Origin: Casuarius casuarius
Taxonomy: Eukaryota; Chordata; Aves; Casuariiformes; Casuariidae
Direction of reading: 5' to 3'
NCBI GenBank assembly: GCA_003342895.1
Contig: PTFA01000491.1
Location: forward strand, 222,232 to 286,231
Length of the DNA stretch: 64,000 nt
In this document: in pieces, positions 25,991 to 38,315 of the stretch
How the letters are laid out: each line of letters starts with the position of its first letter
Position numbering within the stretch: position 1 is the first letter of the stretch
Position numbers and translations under genes: made by a program
Notes under the pieces: generated by a model
Databases searched by the model: none
What the model was told of the DNA's origin: nothing
The model's input: the letters and a program-made list of their open reading frames with translations, nothing else

Positions 25991-28900
25991 GCGGAGAAAC
26001 CCAGAGGCAAAATTCCCTGTGTCTTATGGTAATAAGGGAGGTGTTCCAGGCGCCTCTGCGTTGAGAACAATGTTGCTGCAGTTGAGTGACTGTAACAGGC
26101 CCTGATGACAGCCAGGGCCGCGTTAAAAATGCCTATTCAAGCAGATCAAGACATTGAGAGGCCTCGTGGGGATCTGAAACCCTCAGGGATTTCTGGATGA
26201 AGCCAGAAGCTGAATCCCCAGCCCTGGGAACCTGGGGGAAAAAAAAAGAGAAAAGAAAAGAAACCTACAAAGCAGCTTTACAAGAACGGCAGCGCCTGAG
26301 GCAGGGCCTCCTGCTCCAAGCAGGGCTGCAGCCTGGGTGAGTGAAGCAGCCCTGACGCTGGTACGTGACTGTGGTCCGTGCACCCCCGGAGCTGCACGGG
26401 GTTATTTGAGGCTGGGTGGCACCTCCGAAAGGTCCCCGAGCTGCCAGGGATGCCCTATCCCTCCTGCAAGTGAGTCACGGTTCCAGCTTGTGGGGTGCAG
26501 ATTGCACTGCAGGGCTGACAAAACACCCCATAAAAACAAGTGGGGCGGTCAAGCAGATGAGCCAGGGCTCTCCTTGCCTTGTCCTGCAAGGACGGACCAG
26601 CACGCTGGGCTGGTAAAGCTGGGAGCCCTCAGAGGGCCAAAGACAACTGTGGCCCTATCTCAAACCCCCGAGACCATGGGGAGCTCTGATGGCACCTTCT
26701 GGATGGTGCCCTTAGACGTCCGTGCACCTCTCCAGGCACAACCAGCCAGCTCGTTCAGCAAAGCTAGGAAAACAGGAAAGCAGGCAGGGCAGGCAGAGCT
26801 GCAAACCTGCGCGCTCAGGGATCCGAGTTAGAACTGATCAGAATGAATCCTTTCCTTTCCTTATTTTTGCCAGATGAGCTTTAACTCAGATCATCTCCCT
26901 GATTTGCTTCACCATGTGGCTGCCTAAACCACAAGAAAAGAGGCAAGAGAGGGAGCACGACTGAGGAAGAGGACAGAGAGGCTGCTTCTTTCAACTGATG
27001 CCAGATTAAAGAGGTTGTGAAACAACGGCATCAGTTGAGTCTATTTGGTGCTATTGCGACAGAAACGAAATAATGCTGATAACACACCAGTCCTGCAGGA
27101 TTCAGGATTAACACTTACCTGTTCTGCTGCACTGAGTTGTCTCCTGCTGTTACGGATTTACACTGCAGGATTTGGCCCGCAGACTGGAAACTTTTCAAGG
27201 CAGAGTGATTTATCTGTAAAATACATTGCACATTCATGAACCTGCATAAATAATGCAGGAGTAATTAATAATAACCCAGCCCCTGCTCTTAACAATGCCA
27301 GGAAAAGAAATTGTTTCACTGGAGAGTCTCTTATGCCTTTTGCAAAAGATCTGTATTTTTTAACTGTCTCAAAGAGCAAGGAAGATGATAGTTAGACAGG
27401 ACGAATGCTGCTAAGTCTCGGGATTTTATTGCAAGCCTGGCAATCTTTATGATTGATTTAAAGAATCAATTTCTGGAATCATGTTAAAACAACATCAGTT
27501 CAGCTTTGATTTTTTCAGTTTAAATCTCTTAGGCCTGCAGTGAACATCCTGAAACCATGAATGCAAAGGGCTGAGAAACTCAGGAAGCAGAGAGATAAAC
27601 TCCAAATGTCATTACCTTTAGAAGTTGTCTTTCAATTCTCAGTGCTACTTTTGAGTTTTGACCCAGGATTTGCAACTCGGGGGTTGGCAAATCTGTAACA
27701 GCCACCTTGCAACTGCTAGGAAAGAAGAGGTTTAATTTTTGTTACTGTTTTACCTACATTCTTGTTATCCACATTTCATATAAGACAAAATTAGCTGTAG
27801 GGTCATAAAAAAAAGCCAGCGTTTTCCAGATGTTAACGATTGTTCTGGACAGATGAAAGGTAGCAGGTCCTTATTAGCTGGAAGCTGCATTTCAGCAAAT
27901 ACTCTGCCATCATGTTTGCACTGGTCAGGGTCTTAATGTCCCCTGCCTATGCTTTTCTGTACCTGCTCACATGGTGGCTGCACACATAATCAGGGATGGT
28001 TTTGACCAACAAGCACAGAGGAGATGTGGGTAAAAGCTGCCTCTGAATAAGGAGAAGCATGGCTGCTATCTGGCCAAACGTACAAGTTGACAAAAATGAT
28101 ATTTCATCAAAAACTTAAATGATCTTTTCAATCGTTTTTATAAACCCTTATGATTTGGTTTCACTTGAGAACACATTTTCACTGCTCTTTTTGGAAGAAA
28201 AACAAGCAGTTCACATTTGTCTGATAAAGTGGTTCAAATAACTTCAATTCTCTAGCAATGGCTGCTATCAAAATACCTAAAATTGATGGATTAATTTTTC
28301 TATGCCTTCACATTTCATTTCAGAACATCGTTTCAATTCTCTACCTTTCTAATACAGTTTCCATGAACATTCAGTCACTTAGGTCCCAATTCATGAGCAC
28401 ACTTAACATGTTTTTCTAAAAGTGTGTTTAAGTGTTGAACTGAATTGGGCTATTCTTCCGAGCTGGCACGTTTAGTTTCACTAGCACAAATATTTAACAA
28501 AAGGCAAAGATATCGCAAATGCTGAAGTATTCACCAAAAGCAACATTCAGTGGTGCACTGAGTTATAAATTTCGCAGCCTGCAATTGATGCTGCATTGAT
28601 TTAGATAGGTCTTCCATAAGAGACCAGATGTCTCTGTTCACTAAAATGGTTAAGCATATGTTTAATTTTAAGAATATGAATATTTCCGTTGGTACCAATG
28701 GCACTTGCTTACACTTAAGAATATATTTGGCTGGGCTGGAGCCAGAAATAGTGTCATGTAATGCCAATAAAGTGCAAACTGTAATATTTCTCTAAGTGCT
28801 TTCTGGGACCAATCTAAAAATTAATCAATGAAGAACCGTAATCTGAAAATGCAAAAATTAATATACGTGAGATTTTGCTGTTTACTATTCTAGTACTGCC

Positions 28901-31900
28901 AAGAATTAACATCCATCAGAGCACTGCCAAGTGAAATCAAAAGCAAATCTGTGCAGAGCAAAAATGGCAACAAGTTGAATTTGTTATTCATTGTGAATCA
29001 TCCTATCCCAGACTCCAAGATTTACTAATGTAACATTAAATAACATTTACCATCCTGACAGAAAGACATACAGAGAGGTCAAGGACAGGATCTGATCCCA
29101 TTGGTACCACTTCTCATGTGGACTAACCCCATTCGGCCCAGAGAATCAGTCCAGTCCTAAGGGGATGCTTGAAAGAGAGAACAGAATCTGCAGGGAAAGC
29201 CCTTGACCAAGGGCAACATTTTATGATCAAAATATCGTAGTGCAAAGGGTCATTAAAAAAAAAACAATTTTCCACTCCTGCTTACTGTGCTTTACCTTCA
29301 AAAAAGACCCCAGGGATTGCCCTCTTATGAGTCAGTGATAATTTCCAGGCACAATAAACGCTAGCTTTTAAATTTTTTTCTTATAACATCATTCAGCACC
29401 AGTCCAACAATACTGCTGTTGCCAGTGACCCACACGGACTTGGGACATACTCCTTTTTCCCCTACGATGGTATCATAACACAAGCAGCTATATATCCATA
29501 TGCAAATGATTGCTGTTTTCAAGCTGTTCATGAGTGACCTAATACACTGCCCATACGGTACAGTAATATGTTTTCCACATATGTCAGATGTTTCATGACA
29601 CATTTCACGCATATATTTAAAATAGATTTCATAGCATATAAAAATACACAGGCAATGAAAGAAAATGCCCTGCATCTGCAATGTTTACATAATGCATTTC
29701 AAAACTGCATGAAATGTGTCCAAATTGATCGCATTCTTCATCCTTCTAAAATACCGATGGCACAAAAAACGTTATGTATAATGGTTTCATTCACGAACAT
29801 GTATTACATGCCTTACACTGACGCCTGAGTAACAAAGGGAAGGAATTTGTTAAAGCTCTGCCTAGAGAGAGGTTTTTCTGTGTCACACTGTAGACGCTTC
29901 ACAGTGCAGCTACAGAGATCCGCAAGTCAGTTCTCCCCGTGTTGGTTAAAATGGTATTTGCTGCATGTGCACGTTGCTTTATATTCCAACCTGTCTCCCT
30001 TGCAGTCGCTGTGGCTGGGCCTTTCTGCAGCAAAGCTGAGCTCCGAGGCATTTGAGATGTGCCAGGATATGGCTCTGCTGCAATCAGACACACTATTGTC
30101 AAACAGGAAGCTACATCACCAACAGCAATTAAATTGCAGTAGTATCAATTTCAGCATCTTACGCTAGCCCAAATCCCCGAGCCACTGGCAAGTTTGCATA
30201 GCCCATACTGCAGCAGGAGGGATTATCTCAACTGCTATTGTACCTGAGCTAGCCAGATCAAACCTGGTTTGCACACATTTACATATGTTGCCACCCCTCC
30301 TCCAGCTGCTGTGTAGACAGGTAAAAGCCACGAGGAAGCTCTAAGCTGTTCTGATGGAGTCTGTCCTGAGAGCAGCTGACCCAGAATCCACAGAAATCAG
30401 GAACTGCCAATGATTTGAATGTTACAGGTGCCGAAATGCTGCTCCTCCAGCTCTGGGATGCCTCACCATCTCTGAGCGTAGAGAGGATCAGACCACGAGG
30501 CTGGGTATCTGCTGGAGTCAGAAATGGCCAGTTGCTCTGAAAACTTCCAAGTGGGACTATCAGGGCTGGAAATAGCAGAAACACCAGTCCCCAAAAGGAA
30601 AAGACACCACACAACGTGAGCCAGGGCTCAGGATGCTCAGGAACACGACAAGTGTTAAGTATATGGCGGCAGCACTGCTACACACCAGAGCCCTGGGAAA
30701 CTCCAGGCACTGGGAGTGCCTTGGCCACGGACAGGCTGTATCCCAGATGGCATATTTGTCTGGGATAGTAATTTTTTGCATTCTCTTTTCAATCCAGAAA
30801 ACAATTCAAAACAGGCTTTTTGGTGCTGGTCAGATGCCCCTGCTGATCTCCTCCTATCATGCCCTATATTTTTGGAGCTATTTTTTCCTTCATCTGCTAT
30901 TTCTGAGTGGCCTAAAGGTTATTCTGCCTAGGGGGACAGTCACCAGCCGAAGTGTGGCCTCTCTCCGAGCCTGCACGTGAGCACTTTTCGATGACTTTGG
31001 CATCAACCAAAAGAAGGTGCATTCAAAGCAGACAAGAATTTCGGCAGTGAATGTCCCTCCCTCCCGTCGTATTGGGATGGTGTTAGCTTCGACGGGCACA
31101 TAAGGAATCTGGATCCATCTTCTTCAGCCTGCACTTCTGCCAGCAGCTCGTGCTCAGCACTGGACAAACCCAGACTGTGAAATGCTCTTCGTGGCAGGTC
31201 TAGCCAGCTTGCGGGTTTGGCACGACCCGGACCGTTACATCACCTGGCCAAATCTGACCTCTGACTGTAGCGTACCAGAGAAAGGTGCTGTCATCTGACG
31301 GCTGCTCTGTAGCTCGGTGAGACGAATTGATAGGTGTCAATTCAGACTGCCATGGCCCAGCAGCTACATTGTAATGCCAACCTCACCTTTGGTGTTAATG
31401 AGGCCCCTTCATTAGCAGCCTCGAGCAGAGGGGTCAGGGACTGAATAGAGACAGGCTCCTTTCTCACCCAGAAAGCTGGTCCTCCTCATTCAGAATTGAA
31501 GCACGTTAGCGGGGCAGTTTGAAGACGCTTGTGCTGCCCATGTTGCATCTGCATGGGACATGACGTATTTGTGACTATTCATCTGGCGCCTTTCACCAGC
31601 GCTAAATACAGAGAAAGAATAAAATAAATTCTCATTGTGTTCCCGCTTACCAAGAAAATTTTCCTTCTTCCTTCTGGTGTGGAGGGGTATTGTACGTTAA
31701 AAGGCTTTTGCATTTTTCAGTAGCTATAGTACACTATAATTTAGATTTTCCTCAGGCACAAAAGAACTTAGTCAAGCTAAACTGTATTACAGTGTTTTTT
31801 TCCTACTAAGTCCTTCATTAATAAGGGAACTAAAGAATTTCCAAGCTGTCTGTAATTTTTCCCAGATGCAGCTAGTAGTTGCTAGGAGTATCTTTTTGGC

Positions 31901-32564
31901 AATCAGAGTTTCTGGCTATTAACAATCTGGACTTTCACTGTACTATCCTGGTGTTAAATATGTGCTGTGAATACTGTAGTATGGAGCGTGAATTGGAGAA
32001 GGGGGGGGAGGGCAGATAACAGGCAAAGCAAAATCATTTTTAGCAGAATAAATATTGCTAGGATTAACAGCTGATTCAAACGAACACACTCTCCTGCAGG
32101 GATCCCCGTGCCGATTAGCAAACCAGGAGCCTTGCGACATCAGAAGAAGCCATCGCTGCAAAACTAATTCCTTCCAGCTCACAATCGTTTTCTCTCTTTT
32201 TCCCTACCTGTTCTGTTTTCTCCCCAGCAGCCAGCACAGACAAGCCCTACAGTGAGCCTGCAGCATGGAGTAAAGACGACGAAGGCCACAGGCAGTAATA
32301 CACGAACCGAAGCAGCATTGGGTTCCCCTCGGTGTGCTCAGGAATCCAGATCCTTTCTTGACTTCGGGTTCGGAGCGTTTTCTCAGGCTGAAAGCAAGGA
32401 TGTGACACCATTATTGGCAAAGCCATGGTAAGTGCCAGGAGAAAGATCTCCAGCCCTCATTACCTAAAATATCAGCAGTTCTTTGTTTCAACTGCACTTA
32501 CACTCATCTTGGAAACACCACAGAGTATCTGGCTCATCAGATGTGCTTTAAAAAAGCAGTCAAG

Positions 32565-32630
32565 TACCACTATAATCATTTTACAGATGGCAAGAGACAG
32601 CAGCGGAGGGACTGACACAAGTCCAGAAGA
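32565..32630 (-). repeat. MIR-type SINE fragment
   Basis: The block 'cattttacagatggcaagag' followed by a GA-rich stretch and 'gactgacacaagtcc' resembles the core of an ancient MIR SINE in reverse orientation. It is short and diverged. Confidence 0.4.
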
Positions 32631-33309
32631 GTACACAGGGGTCTTTCCACTCGGTTTTGTTGCACATGGACACACAGCGGAGGAGCACAACATTTTCTGA
32701 GAATCTTTGCTCAAACCTAAGATCTGTGTCTTAATCTTGAAGTCCATGGGACCGGCTATTACAAAGATCAGCATTTGCTACATGGTTGGACTCTCTAAGT
32801 GCTGGAGAGCTGCTGGCTGGCGGGAGTCCAGGCTACTCGAAGCACACACTGACCACAGAACTTGCGGTCTTCAGTCCATAAAGGAAGATCTCTGTCTTTG
32901 TACCAGCTCACCAAACACACCAGGGAAGATACAGCTGAGACAGTAATGAGAAAATAATGAGGAATGACAACAAACAGTGAAACAAGCTTGTTTCTCCGGG
33001 GATAGAAAGGACAGGATAGGGCTAGACAGCTGGCTGGATGTTGTGTTTATAATGTACACACAAAGGTACACACACACACATATACATTGACCCAAGGGTC
33101 TTAGAGGGGATGTGTCAGCCAACCCTCCCGATGGGTGATGCTAAGCCTACGGGGCTGCAAGACGAGAGGTGTTGTTTGGAGACTGCTGAGTGAGCAGCAC
33201 GAGGGCCTTGGGTTACGTGGTAGTTGGGACGGTTTGGGGGGCTCAGTGGTGTGTTCCCGCAGAGAGGAGAGAGCCAAGGAGAAGGGAAGCAGCATGGGAG
33301 TGAGGATCT

Positions 33310-33332
33310 AGAACTGATCTAGGATCAGTTCT
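33310..33332. repeat. Perfect 10-bp inverted repeat
   Basis: AGAACTGATC, then TAG, then GATCAGTTCT: a perfect 10-base stem with a three-base loop. It can form a small hairpin. No terminator or binding-site family is an obvious match. Confidence 0.9.
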
Positions 33333-33843
33333 GATGTTTCTTGCCTGCTGTCCTCCAGTCAGAGCCCTACAAAAGCTGAACTGGGATCTGCCCCACTTCA
33401 GTTCCTGCTGGCCAGTCCGTCCCCAGGAGGTGTCCTGTGGATGCCTGAGCATGGGTTGTGCCGTCCCACTTGCACACGACGGGACTTTCCCCTCCAAAGC
33501 GCTTGGACTCATTTCCTTGCGAACACCCCAGTTGTCTCCTTCATGGATGCTCCTCACGAACAGTGAGGTTTGGCCTGTAAAGCGGTCATGGTGTGCGCTG
33601 GCAGGGATGCGGAAGGATGTGTTGTACCTTCCCATGGCTGTGGATTCCCCTGTCCTGGGTGACACAACCCAGAAATCTTTGCCCCTGACCTTCTGGGGAC
33701 AGAACTGGTCTTTGGCATAGTTCTCCACTGTGGGCCAAGCTGGGCGAAACACACACCTTTCAGCCCAAGACGAGGACCTCTGAGGCAAGGCTCTGGAAGG
33801 AAAAATATAAAGCCCAAACAAAAATTAAGGAGAGCTGTCGTGC

Positions 33844-33873
33844 CTGATTTGCATGTTTGAATATGCAAATCAG
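33844..33873. promoter_or_regulatory. Palindromic pair of POU octamer motifs
   Basis: The arms CTGATTTGCAT and ATGCAAATCAG are perfect reverse complements over 11 bases, separated by eight bases (gtttgaat). Each arm contains the consensus octamer ATTTGCAT/ATGCAAAT bound by POU-family factors such as Oct-1. A TATA-like aaatataaa lies about 40 bases upstream. There is no snRNA or histone gene downstream, so this is a candidate enhancer or silencer element. Confidence 0.6.
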
Positions 33874-35313
33874 ATCTGTTTCTTATCCATTGGCACTGGA
33901 CCTACTGTAGATGGCAGCAACACAGCGGATCTCTGCCAGAATACAGTGCCACAAAGAAAGACGCTAATTGGATTTGCAGACGCTTATTGCAAAACCCAGA
34001 AGTTGCTGGAACAGATATAAAGAAACAGGAGCTCAGCCCACGGCTGTCTTGGGTGCTAAGGCACTCAACTGACAGCTTGTTTGAGACGTCCCTGCAAAAT
34101 CAGAAGTTTGGAGAAGCCTGAATGACTGCTGGCTGCACCTTCCCCAGCACTAACAGGCACCTGAAACTCCCAACACACTCCCATAGAGTCTGGCAAATTT
34201 TCTGCCTTTGGCTGTGATTATTTCTTTGGAGCTTTAGAAGAAAATCAGGGCTAAGTTTGGTCAGCGCTTGGGCTGGAAACCCTCCAAAACAGGGAAGCGC
34301 TAGTAGAGCTGATGTTGGTAATAGGAATTTCTCTCCTAGAATATTTCCACACTTCAGTGTAAAGATGAAACCCCAGCAAAGTTTAATCCACTCCTGCTAC
34401 CTGTCCCAACACGGAGCCTGGCTGTGTTGGTTGCTTTTGCCCCTTGAGGCAAGCATCAACATAATGATGTGCTTACTCTTAATGTGGTACCCCGACTTCT
34501 TCATTATAGTGTAGTTTAATAGCCAAGTTTTGGATTGCCCTTCTGAGATGCTTTTCTCTCTTGAGGTAGAAAGCTGAGGTGTCTGACACTGTGTTTCCAA
34601 CTCCTGACTTGCAAGTTCGCCTGACCCAAGGCCACAGAATAACGAAAAGCTGGAGGAGCAACTTGTGTCCAAACCAGCACACCTAAGAAAGGACGGGGAA
34701 ACACGGTGTCTGTGCTGAAGTGGGAGGGTGGCCTGGGTACCGTGCTCTGGCTCTCCTGGTGTAGCAGTTTCGGGAGAGCGTGAAAGGAACCATAAGACAA
34801 GGCTGGGGAAAAATAAACGCATACAGAAATTGTCACCAATAGAAACTCAAATACAGAGCAAATCCTACTGATGTTTCAGAAGAGTTAACAGACAATTTTG
34901 CAGGAAAGAGAACTGAAAAGGAAGAAGTTCAGGGTCTTGCCTAAGCAACATTTCTTATGTCAGGAGCAAGTTCAAGACAGCAAGAGTGGGGTCATAAGCA
35001 CTGGGAAGATGGAGATATTTCCAGGAAGGATTCAGTCTTGGGAGCATGTGAGCACCAAGGACTGTGATGAGGCTATGAGTGAATAAGTAGGATTGGAATT
35101 AAGAGTTAGAAAATAAAAGATTTAGAGCTAAGAGTCACAGGCATGGGAATAATGTCCACAATTAAAGATATCAATGAGAACTCCCAGAGAAAGAGGCCCT
35201 ATTTCTATGAAGAAGAAAAGAGACTGTCCAAGGAGATGTCTCTTGGGACTGCATCAGACAGAAACATGGCAAACTAAAACTAGAGCCAGTTAAAAGAAGA
35301 ATCCAAAACAGGC

Positions 35314-35349
35314 TTTTTTTCTTTTTCTTTTCTTTCTTTTTTTTTTTTT
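35314..35349. repeat. T-rich pyrimidine tract
   Basis: Runs of T interrupted by single C bases, ending in a run of about 13 T. It is a simple low-complexity tract. Confidence 0.85.
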
Positions 35350-35719
35350 GTTAACTGAAGCGATTAAGCATTTTGCTTTACTAAAATCTTCTGTTGGGCT
35401 GATGAGGTAAACTGGCTGTTTAGAATGATTTGGGAACTGATTAATCCTTGCCTGTGGCTATCAGTTAGCAACACACACAGACAACGTTATTGGCTAACAT
35501 GCATTTTTCTGCTGCCTTGCCGAGATCAACAAACTATTTCAAACAAGAAACCCGCACGAAGAAAAATCCTGCCTTCCTTCCAAAAGAAAACGCGCTCTGA
35601 AACAGTCACAAACCGCACTGCTAAGACGGTCCGGTGTTCATTCCCTCCCAGCTCACAAAATTGGGCGAAATAACTCGTCATTTAGAGCCCTAAGAAAATG
35701 TAAACAAAACCCACTTTTC

Positions 35720-36140
35720 AGATGCAAATGGCATGCTCCGAGTCAGCAGCAGCGCTGAGAAAACCCGCATTTGCAGGGCGGGCGGCTTTAATGATGCCTC
35801 CGCCGCAGCCAGCAGCCCCTTTCTCAGCGAGGACAGTGACCTCGGGGTCTGGTCCCACAGCTGAGCCGGTGGTTGATAACCGCCGCTCACTGAAGGCATC
35901 CCTCACCGCATTTGCCTTGCAAATGCGCCCCTCGTACACCAGCAAGCGAGATATTGTTTCCCCTGCCAATTTGCTCCTGCAGCAAACAGCCCTTTCGCCT
36001 GCGGTCTCCATCACGGCGCAGCCGCCGCGGGGGGAAAGGCGCCGCTGGGCCTGGAGGCCGGAGCGCAGGAGCTCGGCCGCTGCGGCCCGGGCGGGAGCTC
36101 GGGGCTGGCACTGGCGGGGTGGCGGGAGAAAGGGGGATCT
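35720..36140. promoter_or_regulatory. CpG island with repeated ATTTGC/GCAAAT motifs
   Basis: CG-rich block about 2 kb upstream of the MLLT1 island. It contains ATGCAAAT at 35,722-35,729, CGCATTTGCA at 35,766-35,775, and a perfect inverted repeat CGCATTTGC-CTT-GCAAATGCG at 35,907-35,927. A - strand donor-like GTGAGG directly abuts the inverted repeat at 35,901-35,906. It may be an alternative MLLT1 promoter or the start of an antisense non-coding transcript. No protein is recognisable. Confidence 0.45.
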
Positions 36141-37420
36141 GGGGAGATGGTGGGAGAGCCAGGGGGAACGGCAGAGGCTAAGGGAGAAGGAGGGAGAGCG
36201 GGGGGGAAGGAGGGAGAACGGAGGAAAAATGAGGCAGAGGGAGAACAAGGGAAAACGGGGGGAAATGAGGGAAGTTGAGGGAGAATGAAGGAGACCGAGG
36301 GAGATGGAGGGAGACTGAGGCAAAATAGGGGGAAATGAGGGAGACCGAGGGAGAACAAGGGAAAACAGGGGGAAATGAGGGAGACTGAGGGAGAACGAAG
36401 GAGGCTGAGGGAGATGCAGGGAGACTGAGGGAAAATGAGGGAGAATGAGGGAAAAATGAGAGCGGCTGAGGGAAAATGAAGAAGACTGAGGGAGATGGAG
36501 GGAGATTGAGGGAGAATGAGGGAAAAATGAGGGAGACTGAGGGAGAACAAGGGAAAATGGGGGGAATTGGGGGAAGCTGAGGGAGAATGAAGGAGACCAA
36601 GGGAGATGGAGGGAGACTGAGGGAAAATGAGGGAGAATGAGGGAAAAATGAGTGAGGCTGAGGGAGAACGAGGGAAAATAGGGGTAAATGAGGGAGGCTG
36701 AGGGAGGACGAAGGAGACTGAGGGAGATGGAGGGAGATGGAGGGAAAATGAGGGAAAAATGAGGGAGGCTGAGGGAGAACGAGGGAAAATAGGGGGAAAT
36801 GAGGGCAGCTGAGAGAGAATGAAGGAAGATGAGGGAGAATGAAGGAGGATGAGGGAGATGGAGAGCGACTGAGGGAAAATGAGGGAGAATGAGGGAAAAA
36901 TGAGGGAGGCTGAGGGAGAACAAGGGAAAATGGGGGGAAATGAGGGAGGCTGAGGGAGAACGAAGGAAGATGAGGGAGAATGAAGGAGGATGAGGGAGAT
37001 GGAGAGCGACTGAGGGAAAATGAGGGAGAATGAGGGAAAAATGAGGGAGGCTGAGGGAGAACAAGGGAAAATGGGGGGAAATGAGGGAGGCTGAGGGAGA
37101 ANGAAGGAGGATGAGGGAGATGGAGNGNGACTGAGGGAAAATGAGGGAGAATGAGGGAAAAATGAGGGAGGCTGAGGGAGAACAAGGGAAAATGGGAAAT
37201 GAGGGAGGCTGAGGGAGAAGGAGGGAAATGGAGGGAGAAATGAGGGAGGCTGGGGGAGAACGGAGACTGAGGGAGATGGCGGAAGACTGAGGGGAAAAAT
37301 GCGGGCGAATGAGAGAGAACAAGGGAAAACAGGCGAAGCAGAAAACAGGGGAGACTGAGGAAGAGCAAGGGAGAACGAAGGAGACTGACATAAAATGAGG
37401 GTGACTGAGGGAGAACAGTG
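36130..37420. repeat. Purine-rich minisatellite (GAGGGA-type array)
   Basis: About 1.3 kb of almost pure purine on the + strand, built from variants of 'gactgagggaaaatgaggga' and 'gaggctgagggagaac'. Matching blocks recur at 36,423, 36,615, 36,867, 37,008 and 37,129, giving irregular higher-order spacings of 192, 252, 141 and 121 bases. On the - strand the tract is a Ser/Pro/Phe/Leu-rich open frame of over 500 codons in more than one frame. CT-rich DNA lacks stop codons, so this is not a gene. Such tracts can form intramolecular triplexes (H-DNA). Confidence 0.92.
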
Positions 37421-37700
37421 CCGCCAGCTACCTCCGCGGCCGAGGCTCAGCCCTGCCCGTCCAGCGCGGACAGCTCTGTGCCCTGTACTGGGAGCTGTGG
37501 TTTCCCTCGATCTCGGCTCACTCGTGTAGGAAATTAATAAACGGGCAGGATTAACTGAGGCAAGCGGCAGGGCAGCCCAGGCCGAGGGAGGGAAAGGGGC
37601 CAGGCGGACCAGGCGGGGGTGCCCGACAAAGCCCGGACACTGGTGCCCGCCCCAGTGCGCGGCCTGGCTGGGCTGGGCTGGGACCGGGGGCCCGGCCGGG

Positions 37701-37806
37701 CCTGGCGGGACGAGAGCGCGCTCCATGACGGCGCGCGGCCTGGGGAGCGGGGCGGGGGGGGCGGTCTGCGAGGCCCCTGGCGGGACGAGAGCGCGCTCCA
37801 TGACGG
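37701..37806. repeat. 75-bp-period GC-rich tandem repeat entering the gap
   Basis: An identical 31-base block (cctggcgggacgag ... ctccatgacgg) occurs at 37,701-37,731 and again at 37,776-37,806, a 75-base period. The second copy stops exactly at the first N, so the array probably continues into the gap and caused the assembly break. Confidence 0.9.
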
Positions 37807-38315
37807 NNNNNNNNNNNNNNNNNNNNNNNNNNNNNNNNNNNNNNNNNNNNNNNNNNNNNNNNNNNNNNNNNNNNNNNNNNNNNNNNNNNNNNNNNNNNNN
37901 NNNNNNNNNNNNNNNNNNNNNNNNNNNNNNNNNNNNNNNNNNNNNNNNNNNNNNNNNNNNNNNNNNNNNNNNNNNNNNNNNNNNNNNNNNNNNNNNNNNN
38001 NNNNNNNNNNNNNNNNNNNNNNNNNNNNNNNNNNNNNNNNNNNNNNNNNNNNNNNNNNNNNNNNNNNNNNNNNNNNNNNNNNNNNNNNNNNNNNNNNNNN
38101 NNNNNNNNNNNNNNNNNNNNNNNNNNNNNNNNNNNNNNNNNNNNNNNNNNNNNNNNNNNNNNNNNNNNNNNNNNNNNNNNNNNNNNNNNNNNNNNNNNNN
38201 NNNNNNNNNNNNNNNNNNNNNNNNNNNNNNNNNNNNNNNNNNNNNNNNNNNNNNNNNNNNNNNNNNNNNNNNNNNNNNNNNNNNNNNNNNNNNNNNNNNN
38301 NNNNNNNNNNNNNNN
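37807..38315. other. Assembly gap (509 N)
   Basis: An unbroken run of N in the MLLT1 promoter island. Its length may not equal the true missing length. Long open frames that cross it are artefacts of unknown bases. Confidence 0.99.

Larger units (their letters stand above)
24286..35700. other. ACER1-MLLT1 intergenic region
   Basis: About 11 kb without a supported gene. From 24.3 to 26.9 kb it is GC-rich, with a CpG-rich patch at 25,640-25,990. From about 27 to 35.7 kb it is AT-rich, with only short open frames. It includes a MIR-like fragment at 32.57 kb, exact inverted repeats at 33,310 and 33,844, and a T-rich pyrimidine tract at 35.3 kb. An AP-1-type TGAGTCA lies at 29,328-29,334. I see no RNA gene. 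Confidence 0.65.

Noticed and set aside
33844..34100. Octamer pair plus downstream TATA-like atataaag, considered as an snRNA-type promoter.
   Set aside because: No U6, U2, U1 or 7SK sequence follows, and no convincing proximal element was seen.
35718..37801. Two overlapping - strand open frames of over 550 codons, rich in Ser, Pro, Phe, Leu and Ile.
   Set aside because: They lie on the pyrimidine strand of a repetitive purine tract. CT-rich DNA has almost no stop codons, more than one frame is open at once, and the translations are low-complexity repeats with no domain.
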